NCBI RefSeq assembly: GCF_000151315.2
Contig: NW_011887296.1
Coordinates: 715,095 to 779,094, forward strand
DNA length: 64,000 nt
Direction: 5' to 3'
Source: Capsaspora owczarzaki ATCC 30864
Taxonomy: Eukaryota > Opisthokonta > Filasterea
The number at the start of each line of letters is the position of its first letter. Position 1 is the stretch's first letter. A model generated the notes under the pieces. That model did not search any database. It was not told the origin of the DNA and saw nothing but the letters and a program-made list of their open reading frames with translations. The position numbers were made by a program, and so were the translations under genes. Positions 11,600 through 23,566 of this stretch are shown piece by piece.

Positions 11600-14500
11600 T
11601 TAGGCTGTTGAGAAGGTGGGATTGGCCATATGCGCCACCGGGCGAGTATCGGCTCCAGACGGTTTGCGAGCATCAGCGCCCATCGCAGCACGACGGCGTC
11701 GGAGAGCAACGACAAGAAGGGCACCCAACACTGCGAGTGCCAGCACTCCAACAACGATACCGGCAGTCACTGCCGCGGAAGAGGAAGACGCTTCCTCGTT
11801 CGGGTTGTCAGGATCGGCGGAGGTTGCAGACGCAGCAGATGTCTGCAAAGTGGGCGAGATGCTCGTGAGAGGGGCTACTGACGCCTCCGAGACAGTCGAC
11901 GGAAGCAAAGCGGAGGTCGAGGCCACAGGGGGAGGCGTAGATGAGGTAATCGGCAGGGCGGACGAGGAAACAGCTAGAGCAGTCGAACTGGGGCCCACCG
12001 AGCTGGATTGAACACCGGGCAGAGTCGATGTCGAAGCGCTTGAAGTAGAAGACACGGAAGACCGCAGAGCGGATGCAGAAGCACCAGAGACAGATGCCGC
12101 AGAGACAGCAGAGACAGATGCAACAGAAACTGATGCACCAGAGACAGATGCACCTGACACAGATGCAGCAGAGACAAATACAGCAGAGACAGCAGAGACA
12201 GATGCCGCAGAAACGGCAGAAGAAACAGATTCAGAAGCAGAGGCCGCTGAAGCAGTAGAAGCGAACAGAGCAGATACAGTAGAGACAGACGCCACAGAAG
12301 CAGCAGAAGCCGACAGGGCAGAAGCGGCTGAAGCACGGGACGCGATTGATGCAGAGCGTGTGGAGGCCGCCGACGCCGACATGTCGGACGCAGAGCTCAT
12401 CGACGCAACCGATGCGGACAAGGCCGATGCCGCTGAAACAAGAGATGCGACGGACGCCGAAAGCGATGCAACCATTCGAACAGAAGACTTGGAAGCGCCA
12501 GAGACCGAAGACACGGAAACTTGCGACCCGATAATTTCAGATGCACGTGAAGCAAAGGATGCAAAGGACGCGGAAGCAGTGGACGCCGCAGAGGCAGAAA
12601 TTGCAGAGCTGGCCGATGCGATGGACGCAGACGACGCAGAGGTTGCCGACACAAGGGCTGCGACCGACGCAGAAGCCACAGAGGCAGCTGACGTAACAGA
12701 CGGGGACGCCATGCAAAAGTTCATTCCAACGAGTTGATAGCCATCGTAGCACACATTGCACTTGGTTGTTGAATTGCAAATCAGACAGTTGGCACTGCAG
12801 CACGAGGCAGATCCAGCCGCAAAGCAGGTTGAACAGGCCGTATCACACTCTAAAACACTCGCCCAGTCGAAGGTCAGTGATGACGAAGACACTATGGAAG
12901 GACGCAAGCACTCTGGGCAAACTTACTCAGCGGCCGGGTTGCATTGCCATAGGTGCTGGGCGGGGCCACAGTATTACCCGCAAACGTAAAGTTGTTTGGT
13001 GTCAAGAACTTGTCGGATACAAGCCAAGAACCGAGGGCCAACGATATTCCATTGCTCAATCCCTTGAACAGTCCGGGCGGCAAAGTTGTGAATGGATTGC
13101 TCTCCATGTACCTGCAGGGGTGGAGCCAAGTTAGCCATTGAGCTGGGTAGAGCGTTGAGATTGCTTAACTCACAGGGCGTAAAGGTCTGTGTTGGTTGTG
13201 AGCGCTTGAAATGCGTTTGCAGGAAGGCTTGTGATCTGGTTGGAAGTCAGACCGCTAGAAAGTGACGTAAAGTATCTGAGCTGGCCGTTTTTCAGTGGTA
13301 GATAATATCGCGCATTCGTACTTACAGAGACTTGAGACGAGGTAATCCAGCAAAGTCAGTCGAGGAAACCGCCGAGATCTTGTTGCCAACCAGGAATCTA
13401 GCAATCGAATGTTGAGTGCTCGAACTGCTCTTGTTGCATCACAAGCAACAAGAGCTCGTGTGCTTACAGATGCCGCAGTTGTGAAGCAAAGCTCGTCATG
13501 GCAGCTACGGGGACGCTGGTGAGCAGGTTGTCGTGGACGTAGCTAGGAAGAGGGTGGACCGGTGAGCGACGTGCACAGGCCAGCTATCCCTATAAAACAC
13601 GTTGCTTACAGTGTTTGCAGGCTTGTAAGGCCGGCGAAGGTGGCTGTGGGGATGCTAGTAATCTCGTTTGCGCCCAAATTTCTGGGCGACCGCAACCATT
13701 TTAGCGCATTGCTCCTTGCCCCATAACCCGAGGACCCATTGCCGACTTACAAATCGATCAGCGAGGTAAGAGTTGCAAAGACATTTGCAGAAAAACTGGT
13801 GATCTGGTTGAGGCGGTTGTTATCGAGAAGACTGGTAATGGGGCGCCGAATTGAGGAGGAGCTCGATGCGAAAAGGCTCAACAAAACAACAATTGCCAAC
13901 TTACAGATATTCCAGCTTGTCGCGGTACACGAATGCCAATGAGTCAATGCTAGTGAGTTTGTTGTACTGCAGGTGTCTAGCAATCACACGTCAAGTGAGC
14001 CAAGAGTCTTGGTTCAAAGCAAACAGGCAAATCTACTTACATGCTGGTCACAACGCTCAAGCCACTGGTCGCATAGGCAGAAAGGCTCGTGAGCTCGTTG
14101 TAGGCCAGATCTCTAGTGGCCGTCCAGTCAGCGAACAGCTTGCGTTGACGTCACTTCCCGCAGAATTTGTTTCTTACAGCAGCTTCAGCGACTGCAGTCC
14201 AGTGAGCGCACCCTCGGGAAGGCTTGTAATGCGGTTGTTGTTCAACGAGCTGTTTGTTGCGTTCGGACAAGGTGAGCTGCATGGTCTTGCCTTTCTAGTC
14301 CCGTCGCTTTCTTACAATGTTGCCAAACGAGTCAAGTCTTTGAAAGCTTGAATAGCAATGCTTGTGATCTGGTTGTAGTGCAGATAGCTGGTGTCGAAAG
14401 TCGCGTAAAGTGAGGGCGAAAACCAAACGGCTCGAAAAACAAGGTGATAAGATACGCTGTTTGCCGAACTTACAAGGTATTCAACTTTGACAAACCAGGA

Positions 14501-14993
14501 AACGCGGTCGTTGGAATGGTCGTGATGCGATTTCCATGCATGTCCCTGATTCATGGTGCAGCGTGAGTCGCCTTTTCCTCTTGTATCCAGCTCAACAATG
14601 CTCACTTACATCTCCGTCAGCAACGACAGTCCTGAAAATGCGTTGGCGGCAAGGCTGGTGATGTTGTTGTTGTACAGCCAGCTACAGAAGTGCAACACGA
14701 GTGAGGCTCCATGCTACAAAGTACTTGTCATAAAGTTTGCTTACAGAGTTTGCAGCGATGTCAGTCCCGCGAATGCATTGCTTGGAATGGTTGTAATTTG
14801 GTTGTCATGAATCCATCTGGTGGTAAGGCTACACAGTGAGCATGTGGCTGCATTCATGACAATCGTCACTCGGTTGTCCTCTTACAGGGTCGTCACTTGA
14901 GAAAGTCCTGCAAAAGCATTAGCAGAAATCCTGGTGATCTTATTGTCATACAAGTAACTAGAGAAAGCATGCCAAGTGAGGGCCTCGGCATAT

Positions 14994-15042
<49 letters not shown>

Positions 15043-15265
15043 CTTTGTCTAAACCGAGTCACACTTACAGTGCTTGGGTAGTTGTCGGGATGTTGGTTGG
15101 AATCTCTGTGAGATCGAGACCGGTGCAGTAGACGTTTACAATTGGAAATGGGCAAACGCACACACCGCTGGTGCCGCAAGCGTCTGCGGCCTGCGACAGC
15201 TCGATCTTCAGCGCTGCGCACAACAGGAGCAGAAGCCAAGCAAAAGCAAGTGATTTGCTTCTCAT
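11600..15265 (-). CDS. LRR transmembrane receptor with Ser/Ala stalk, no kinase
   Basis: Sixteen exons: 15069..15265, 14886..14957, 14745..14816, 14610..14681, 14474..14545, 14316..14387, 14178..14249, 14041..14112, 13905..13976, 13751..13831, 13610..13681, 13468..13542, 13326..13398, 13174..13254, 12927..13111, 11600..12849; ~862 aa. Signal peptide MRSKSLAFAWLLLLLCAALK and a Cys-rich cap, then 13 LRRs, each a single exon of 72-81 nt with both introns in phase 2 of a Leu-type codon. A C-terminal LRR cap and a Cys-rich furin-like box (DTACSTC...CNVCYDGYQ) follow, then a ~260-residue Ala-Ser-x stalk, a TM helix (~aa 807-828, GIVVGVLALAVLGALLVVAL) and a ~35-residue basic tail. Exon 13326..13398 is 73 nt, one base over frame. 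Close paralogue of the receptor tyrosine kinase at 25.2 kb, minus the kinase. Confidence 0.85.
14999..15040. repeat. (AC)n dinucleotide microsatellite
   Basis: About 20 perfect AC units inside intron 1 of the LRR receptor gene. Confidence 0.9.
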
Positions 15266-15751
15266 GTCGGATGAGAAATCTGTACAAGTTGGCGTGAATT
15301 GTCAGTAAGGACGATGCCACCAAACGTTTTCTCGTGTCTCATCAAAAATTGAAGCGAAGAGGATTTCAAAAAATTGCCAACCACAACATTGCGAGCGAGC
15401 AAAATCAAACAAGTGGAAGGGGGGGGGGTAGAGAGAGTTGTTTGGTTGTTTGCTTGTTTTGTTGTGTTTTGTATCGTTTGATTTAGGGAAAAAGAAAGGG
15501 GAATTGAGCTTGGGTTTAAGCTTTCACAGCCACGACCATAAAAACATGAGAGGAGAGGGAGACGGGTGGCTGGGTGCCTGGGTGGCTGTCGGCGCCCGAA
15601 TGCTCAGACACTTCACCGCCGCCAGCAACATCTGCACGAATGCGTAGGCAAGCAGTGGCGAAGGCGCATCCCATTCAAAGCCAACAGAAGCACAAAAGAA
15701 CAAAACCAAAATAAACGACGGCAACAACAACAACAAACAAAAAAAAACAAA

Positions 15752-15790
<39 letters not shown>

Positions 15791-16290
15791 AACGTCACAC
15801 ACAACAATAGAATGGCGCGCGAATCAGACGGTGGCAATGCATGATCCAGACAGAAAGTACAACTGACTGATCAATCGCGACTGCCTGCGCTGACTCGTTT
15901 GGGGGGTAGGGAACGCAAAAATATGTTGGGCGGAATGCATATGGAAATAGCACAATTTGCTTCTTGAACCGCCAACTCCCACGACGGCAAGCGATGTAGA
16001 GCAACCCGAAACAAATAAAAAGTCGTTCCAATCAGATGCACTTTGGGGGGGCGGTAAAGAGCATGGTGGCGGTTGGAAGGAAACAGAATTTGTAAAACAA
16101 AACCAGGTTTTCGTGACATGGTGTTTGTGACTTCGACAAACCCTCGCAATCCCACATGCCACATGCGTTGATGTGCAGGCACAGTCGCTTGTGCTTTGAT
16201 TGTTCGGATGAGACCCCAAATTTTTATGTGCATAGAAGCATTGGGGTGCCGAGTGAGGAAGAGTGTTTTGGAGGGATCGATCAATGTTAC
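15266..16290. other. Intergenic, upstream of LRR receptor
   Basis: Presumed promoter side of the LRR receptor. It contains a short G run (15418-15428), a (CAA)n microsatellite at ~15754-15790 and no convincing coding region. Open frames here are low-complexity or lack any family resemblance. Confidence 0.5.
15754..15790. repeat. (CAA)n microsatellite
   Basis: Run of about 12 CAA units following a mixed CAA/A-rich stretch. Confidence 0.85.
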
Positions 16291-16300
16291 CAGTTGCTGA

Positions 16301-16863
16301 AACGGGACACAACGGCTCCTTCACTCGCTCCCCTCTGCCGCCCAACGCACTTCCGCTGCGCCCCCGACCCTCGATCACACTGATGGCATGGTGTCAACCC
16401 CACAGTCAGTGCCCCAGCGACGGAAAGCGACGTAGGACATGTGCTGGATATGAACGACATATTTTGGGTGTTCATGCTACCTTTTTGAAAAAAAAAACAC
16501 CGGAAACAAATACAGTCAGCGAAACTGTTATGATCGAAGATCGTTCCACGAAGATACGAGTAATGGGTTGATGATAAGAGAATAATAGGGAAACAAGAGA
16601 CTTACTTCACTTATACAAAGCGACGAGTGAACGCACTCCAAATACAGATATGGGGATGTTTGTTTTTTTAAAAAGGTAGCATGAACCCCCCCCCCAAAAT
16701 ATGTCGTTCATATCCACCACCGTGTCCTACGTCGCTTTCCGCCGCTGGTGCTCTGATTGTGTGGTTTACGCCATGCCATCAGTGTGCTCGAGGGTCGGGG
16801 GCGCAGCGGAAGTGCGTTGGGCGGCGGGGCGGAGCGAGAAAAGGAGCGGTTTGTGTCGCGGTG
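16301..16863. repeat. Inverted-repeat pair (fold-back element)
   Basis: The left arm (~16301-16498) reappears as its reverse complement in the right arm (~16658-16863) around a ~160-bp AT-rich spacer. By eye the arms share long identical blocks, for example CGCCCAACGCACTTCCGCTG and the inner end TTCATGCTACCTTTTT; I estimate 80-90% identity over ~195 bp. The inner ends abut A or T runs. No transposase is encoded. It could be a fold-back or MITE-like non-autonomous DNA element, or a local inverted duplication. The inner-end string recurs near 17332 (ATGCTACCTTTTTAAAAAAA), suggesting a third partial copy. No target-site duplication was established. Confidence 0.75.
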
Positions 16864-17681
16864 TGATTTCTCAGCCAAGCTTTTCCCAGCCCTCAATCTG
16901 TGCCACTGCTACATTCTGTTGCGGGTTCATCTTGTCCAACAATAATCGGGGCGCAGTAGAGGGCGATCAGCCCCAGCACACTTGGTCAAAAAAAAAAAAA
17001 AAAAAACCTCTTGCATGTCCAAACCGAGTGCTGAACTGTCTTAGGCACTCTCTCAGCTTCCGGCTCCTCCTGCCCCTACCAGCCATTGTCCCGATCTCCG
17101 ATCTAAAGAAATATTTGATGTGGTGTGGCAGCCCGCTGACACTGATCTGCTGCGACGAGGTTGCGTTGACCGTCACACCTTCTCGCGGCAGTACAGGCGC
17201 CGGCGAGACAGCGGCGTGTGGTCTGATGCACCGAGTGGCATGGACACATGGTCTACTCTCTCGGGCTGGGGTTGCAGGGCAGGGGAAAACAATTGCAGAG
17301 CTCAGCGACGCGATGGGAGTGAAAGACATGGCGATGCTACCTTTTTAAAAAAACAGCCCCATCTACATCAATCCATAACAGAAACACTCAAACAGATCTA
17401 GGGAGTTCAATGTACCGAAAAAGCTCACTCTGTCTTTGGTCCACGCTTTAATGTAACCCACAGTTTGAGCATACTGTAACACTTTGAACGATTGCACGAT
17501 TTCATGATGGAAGGTTGCCACTCAAAAACAGTACCTTTAGGATGGGACAACGGGTGAACAACGGCGCGGTGTAATTGACTGGGCAGATTTTTCGTCCTGT
17601 CAAAAGTGCAAGTGAGCCATGCTCAACGCAGGTCGAACAAACAAACAAACAAGCAAACAAACAAACAAAGCGATCATTGTC
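16864..17681. other. Gene-poor intergenic stretch
   Basis: An A run lies near 16985-17005, a partial copy of the fold-back inner end at ~17332-17352, and a (CAAA)n-like microsatellite at ~17637-17668. No convincing gene. Confidence 0.45.
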
Positions 17682-19695
17682 TCAAGAGGTTTGAAGACAC
17701 AGATTCGACAGCATCGCTTGCAACGCGTTCTTGCGAGCCTTGTCGTCGTCGCCAACCACCGTGACATCTGACAAGTCGAACAAGACAGCATACAACTGTC
17801 CGGTTGGGTTAAGTGAACAAGCCAACGTGACGCCAGTGCAGGTCGTTGTGCTCAAAGCCACAGTTGGCCATGTGCTGGACCGCGGCGCGAACTGCATCCT
17901 GGACCTCGGGCTTGCTCTGATCAGCCTCGGTTGCCGGGGAAATGTACGGCATGATGACCGCCCATGTGTGGTACTCGATGACCCGCACATCTTTGAACAG
18001 GGTGTTCAACTCGACGGGCCAATCACGATTGCCCCAGATTGCGTGCCAGCGTTGCTGCTCTTCCTTGCACAACGTCTCAGCCGTGGCTTTGGGATGTCGC
18101 AACTTCACCACGCAGACACCTGGACGGGCTTCAGTCGCAACTGAAGCCAACCACGCGTCGCCATCACGACCCTGGCCGAGATTGACAAAGCAGTCCAAAG
18201 ACGTGGCTTCGGCACCCCGAGCTGGGGTATACCGCCACTTGTTGAGGTCCAGCGCTGGCATTGCCTTCTGTTCGTAAAAGTACTGGTAAGCGGGCGACTT
18301 AGTTTTGTCGTCGCTGTCTTGGCGAGAGACGGAAGCCTCCGTCAGCCGCAAACCAGAACAAGCGCCGTCCAAGCTGGGTTGGAAAATCGTCCAGTGCCAC
18401 GCCTTGTAAATGACGCTGCGAAGGATATTAATCAGAAGTGGCCCGTCGCCTTGCAACTTTAGAACGCGAGTCGTACACAGAAATCGATCGGGCTCTGGTT
18501 TGCTTTTCACATCAAATGAAGATTGATGCGGATTGCAGAGCGTCGCGGGGGGCGCATCAGGACCCAGAGCCGTGCGGGTGGAGCGAAGCTCGCCGAAGCG
18601 ATCATTAATCGCCCTCTCACGGCGTGCGGGTTGTTTGTCGTGTTCGTCGATTTCGATTTCAGCTCTCGTTGTTGCACTCGCACACCGGGTGGTGAAATCA
18701 TCCTCGCACCAGACAAAACGCCACTCCTCGTAAGTCGTGAGGATGCCAAAGAGCGGTCCGACGCCATAATGCAAATGGCAACGATGAATGCAGTCGTATG
18801 TCTGACCGGCATTGTACTCATCGGCCATAACGGAGGAGCCTGGCATCTTGACTTCGACAATCACCAGCGGGCGATCGCAGTGAGTGGGAAGGAGAACATC
18901 TGGCGACTGGCCGAACATGGTTGTATTGACCTCCGCCAGGATATTTAGGTTGAGGGTGAACGCAAGTGAATCGAGCACGAGCGCGACGAAGCTTGCCAAA
19001 CCGTTTTCACTGGAGATTGACTTGGCTCGCCGCAGCTGTACGGTCAAGCCATCAATAATCCCGAAATCTTGCGGGGGACGGTATTTTGCTTTCTCGTGGG
19101 TTTTCGAAACGCTGGTTGAAGGGCCAGTGTGCTGGATGAGAGGAAACGGAGGGAGCGAGGTAGGAAACTCGTGCTGCCCCTCGGCTATTTTCAAACGCAA
19201 GGCAAATGCAGTCAGCACAACGCACCCTGACTCCAGTCACAACATTTGGTCGGCTCGCTCACTTTGTTTCTCCAGGGCCAGCCTTTGCTTCTTCTCGAGC
19301 CGCGCTGCCTTCTCGGCGGCCAGTTGCTTAATCTTGGTATTGAGTTCTGTCGTGAACAGCTCGACGAGAGCGTTTCCCCACACAAACTTCGCGAGCTCTG
19401 AAATTGAGGGGAAGCCTTTCGCGTCAAGCGCGACGCTCATGTTTTCTCGTTGCTCGGTGCTCGGCTCCGCCACGGCCATGTCATTCTGCAGAGCCACTGC
19501 ATCAGCCTGAAGCTGCATGATGTTAGCATCGAGCTGCGTGATTTCAGCATCGAGCTTGCTGATGTCAGCATCAAGCTCAGCAAACTGTTTCGCCAGAGCA
19601 TCCTGCTGGTGGGCGGCCGGAGGAGCGCTGTCAGCGATGACCAAGCCGGTCCTCAGCTCGGAAGCGAGTGTCTGAACCACGGGATCGTCGCTCAT
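17682..19695 (-). pseudogene. Crinkler-like gene (coiled coil + REase-like + kinase-like), broken
   Basis: A fossil of a Crinkler (CRN/CR-effector)-like gene. In 5'-3' order the parts are: an N-terminal coiled-coil region (~19240-19695, LDADISKLDAEITQLDANI); a central segment with a restriction-endonuclease-like core (RPLVIVEVKMP, PD-(D/E)xK type); and a C-terminal kinase-like part with a catalytic-loop-like HNDLHWRHV and a later FDLSDV. In the Crinkler family, nuclease-type and kinase-type domains combine in this order, and some members act as secreted or mobile toxins. It appears broken about twice as read, and flanking gene-poor DNA fits a decaying locus. No codon-use shift is obvious. Assignment rests on architecture and motifs only. 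Confidence 0.5.
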
Positions 19696-20148
19696 CGCCA
19701 AGAAGGACCGGGGGAGGGAGAAGAGGAGGGGACAAACGGTTTCAAAAGGACAAAAACAAAAAAAAAAAAAAAAAAAAAAAAAAAGAATGGCCATTTTCCA
19801 CAAAGACCAAAAATGTTGGGAGCTAAATAATCCCCCCAACAATACGTTGACGCGGCGTGGTAGGGCTTCGTAGCACCCGTGGTACGTTGACGCGGCGTGG
19901 TAGGGCTTCGTAGCACCCGTGGTACCATGAATCGATTGAAGCAAAGCAATACATGGCGATCAACTGTGCCATCGGAAGCTTTATTCCAACATTGCGAATA
20001 AGAAAAAGGAGAAAAAAAAACTTTATGGTGATGGTCTGATCTGCGCGGCTTGTTGCTGGGATGAGATGCATCCTGGTTGAGACGAACGCAAGGGCTATCA
20101 CTGGTTCGTTTACCAATGCTTCCTCAACCGCCAAAGCGGGACGGTGGC
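19696..20148. other. Intergenic with A run and 40-bp tandem duplication
   Basis: Holds a long A run (~19759-19784) and two perfect 40-bp tandem units (19843-19882 and 19883-19922). The rest is unremarkable. It is upstream of the broken Crinkler-like gene and downstream of the ULK-like kinase. Confidence 0.6.
19843..19922. repeat. Perfect 40-bp tandem duplication
   Basis: Two identical copies of a 40-base unit beginning TACGTTGACGCGGCGTGGTA lie head to tail. The unit is GC-rich compared with its surroundings. Confidence 0.95.
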
Positions 20149-23100
20149 TCAGTTATTGAGCGGGCCTCGACGACCGCGATTGAACAGATTCGTGCTCCGA
20201 GGAACAACAGGCGGCGCTGCTGCGTCACTAAACTGCTCTTGGGTCTGTTGTGTGAGAAACATTTGCTGGTCTTGCTGAAAGTTTGACAGGGCGGACTGGT
20301 TCCACAGTTCATTGCCGGGAGCCAGTGCTGCCGAGACATTCAGGCGAACGGCTCGTGCCGGTGACGGTCGACTCCAACTGCCACTTTGACTCGACGGCCG
20401 CTGCATGGAGGTTGCAGTGCGCAGTGGACTGGACGCCGTCGAGGTTTGCGAGAAGACGGGCGTCGACGAGCCAGCGTCCAATGTCGACAACGTCGAGGTG
20501 GCTTCCAAGGATGCAGCAGTGGCGGGTTCGTTCGTTCGGCGTGCTCTCGAAGGCGGGACGGGGCCTGACAGTACCGAAATACCAATAGGAAGCGGTGGCG
20601 GTCGTGTGGCGGATTTTGTGGCGAAAGCCGGGAGCGGACTGTCGAAATTGATAGCGTTGGGCTGAGGTGATTCCACAACGGATGTTGTCAAAGTGCTGTC
20701 GCGCCGATAGTGCGCCAATACAGACCCATCCGAGTTGGAGCGGTGCTGAAGGTAGGGCAGCGGCAGCCCGTTTTGATCGAACGAAGCGCGCCTGGACGCA
20801 GGACCTCCCACCACCTGTCTGACTTGCTCCTCGTAGAATGAAGCCATGGCGCGCGAGACCTCCCGGTCGTCGACGTCTGGGGACTGCGGACCTGACTGCC
20901 CGATAGTTGACTGCAGTGATCCTGCCAGCTCGACAGACTCCAAGCTCAACGCTCGAGACGGGACACTGGCAGGCAGGAGATGCGGGGCGTTTCGCGGGTC
21001 TCTGGGAGTTGTTTTTGGAAAGGCCGGCACAATTCCAGTAAGAAAGTGTGCCTGGTTTGGCTCTCCGCTCTGCAACGGGGACACGGATCTGGCAATTGAC
21101 ATTGCGGCTCTGAGTGTGGCTGGCGACCAGCCGTCGTCCGAGTCGGAATCGCTGTCAGCATCATCTTGGCCCGTTTTCGCTGGCTGATCGACCTCGATCA
21201 CTGGTTCCCGCGGCAAGGCGGAGGAGGTGGCCGTGAGAGTTGGCTCGTTTCCAGCGCATGCTGACGACCTGCGACTGGCAGCGCGTGCTGCTTGAAGCCG
21301 CTCGTCACGCTGGAGTCTGTCTGCTGATTCCACATCAATCATGTGCTCGGGAAGTGCCTTGCGAGCGGTAGGGGACACGAGCGGCGGTGGGCCTGTTGCT
21401 TTTGATGCCGACGTACCGATCGTGGCCCTGTTAATGAGAATGACTGGAGGTGGAGGTCGAGCGGCAATGGCAGATTCGGCTTGTGTGGAGGTGGCGAACG
21501 ACTCGGCAGCGTCCGACTTGATGAAACCTGCTCGTCCATCTTTGACATTTGAGACCGAGATGGATTTGAAACTGGCAGACCAAGCGGCTTGCGCTTGTGT
21601 GTCGCCAAACCGCGTGTCCAAGGACCGCCTCCGATTCAAGTCTGCCTTGTGCGTGATACCAAGATGGGTTTGATCGGGCTGACTTGCATCAATAGAGAGT
21701 CGTCGATCGAGGGATTCCGCGTGAACAGGTTCGGGTCGACACTGACGCTCATCAGCCACCAGAACATCCAGAATGTTCAAAGAAGGCGTGTGCCAGGCTA
21801 CGTTGTACCGAGTCACGTTCAGATAGGGGTTGCGTGCCAAATCATCGAACGAGGCGCGTTTTTTCGCATCCATCTGCAGGAGACTGCAGAGCAAATCCCG
21901 GAAAGGCTGACTGACAGAAGGAAGCGGTTGAAGCGCTGCAATTTGCCGGGGAGCAGTGAGTGTGGCGTACTCAAAATTCAGCGGTGGGAGAGGTGTTGGC
22001 GTATTCGCGGTGCTGCCGTTGATTTGACCACCACCACCAGCAGTCAGCTGCGGCTCTGGCGATCTGTCGGGAGGAGGGTTGCGGAGCGTCGCAGGTGGGG
22101 AGGGCGTTACCGATGGTTGCAATGCTGAGACAGCCTGCGAGCCCAAAAGAGGGTGCGGTTGGCTCTGTGCAGCGCGAATGGCATCGAGAAGAGCAGGTCC
22201 GCTCGCGGCTCGGTACGGGACGTGGCCAGTGATGCACTCAAACTGGACAACTCCGGCAGACCACAGGTCGACCGATGGACCGTATCGCCTCTGCATCAAG
22301 ATTTCCGGAGCCATGTACAAAGGCGAGCCGCAGATTTCCGAATGCCGCTCCTCCGCTTGCTGCTGACAAGCGAGCCCAAAGTCGGCCACTTTGACCATCA
22401 ATTTTCCGTGGGCAAATGGCTGCAACAGAAGGTTTCGGGGCTTGATATCGCGGTGTGTAACGTTTGCGCTTCGCATGTGCAAGAGCGCAGCAACTGCGTG
22501 TCAAAGTGAGGCGAGTGAGAGAGCCCCAGGTTTCAGATCTCGGCAATGCCCAGCACGTCACATCGCGCAACACTGTGTACAACCACCGCCGTACTCAGCT
22601 GTGTCATGATTGATCTTGTTACTGCCTCGGATAATCGCCCTCGCTCGTCAATAAAGTGCCCGAGATCGCCCGCTGCGCAGTATTCCATCAACAGGTAGAT
22701 GTTTTCTCTCGTTTCCTGCAGACACAACCGAGTCCAGTTCATTGACACACAACTCGATCACCAATCTAAAGCAATATCAACGAGCGGCGAGCGTACCTTG
22801 GAGCCGTACAATCGCACAACGTTCGGATGGTTGAGTCGACGCATTGTGGTGAGTTCCAGTCTGAGAGTGACAGCCGCGCGTCGCGTATCGAGCGCGTTTC
22901 GCTTGACTTGCTTGAGTGCTGCATAGTGTCCGTGGATCTAACGCACATCCCAATATTTATCGACTGTCACTTGGTAACTTTGCTTTTCAGGTGTTGGAGG
23001 TGGGAGGGGGAACCAACAACGCGCTCGGTGCGAAAAGTGCTTACAAACTTGTGCGTGGCGCGATAGACGCGTGCGAATGAACCGCCGCCCAGCAAGTCCT

Positions 23101-23566
23101 GCTCGACGTGATAAAAGTACGCACCTACAGACTGGTTGCAGCAACCAGAAGCATGAGGATGACCAAGGGCGAGTTGAGTTGAGTTGAAGTGCGCGCCTAT
23201 TCCAACCGAAGGTTTGGCGCGAGTGTTGGAACGACCCCATCTCTGTCCCCGCGCCCAGCGGCTTTGACGCTCAGTCAAACACTAGCAAAAGTGTACATGG
23301 TCATGCACAAGATGGATGGAAGAGGGTGGTGGTGGGCTGTTTGACTCAACTCTGAACGGGACTGCGCCACTGCTTTTGCTTTCATTGCTGCCACGGCTGG
23401 TCATCAGAATCGACCCATTGGCACCATTGGCACCATTGGCACTATTGGCAGTATTGGCACCACCAGCATCGACTGCAGCTGCATTCAAGGACCGACTGCT
23501 CGCTGATGGATGCAGGTGATGGTTGCTGTTCTGAATGCTGGTCACAGCATCGCCACCGAACTGCAT
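20149..23566 (-). CDS. Atg1/ULK-like serine/threonine kinase
   Basis: Exons 23297..23566, 23045..23131, 22797..22937, 22595..22715, 20149..22493; phases agree, 987 aa. A Ser/Asn/Gly-rich N-terminal leader (~90 aa) precedes the kinase domain (~aa 95-330): glycine loop LLGGGSFARVY, VAIK-type segment AALKQVKRNA, HPNVVRLYG, MEYCAAGDLGHFI, catalytic HRDIKPRNLLL, DFGLA, and GSPLYMAPEIL with RRYGPSVDLWSAGV. NLL after KPR/Q, the GDL hinge and SPLYMAPE are typical of the Atg1/ULK family, which starts autophagy. The remaining ~650 residues are Ser/Pro/Ala-rich and probably disordered; I could not see a clear MIT/EAT domain, so ULK3-like or another ULK relative is possible. Exon 4's donor was chosen because GTACGG gives a length-matched kinase alignment. 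The start codon lies in a leader with no family support. Confidence 0.8.

Noticed and set aside
12360-12737. Plus-strand acidic Asp/Ala/Glu-rich open frame
   Set aside because: It is the antisense of the Ala-Ser-x stalk of the LRR receptor: GCxTCx codons read backwards as GAx/GCx. No start context or family.
16681-16866. Two similar short open frames at 16287-16475 and 16681-16866
   Set aside because: Their similar translations come from the inverted-repeat arms, not from two related genes.
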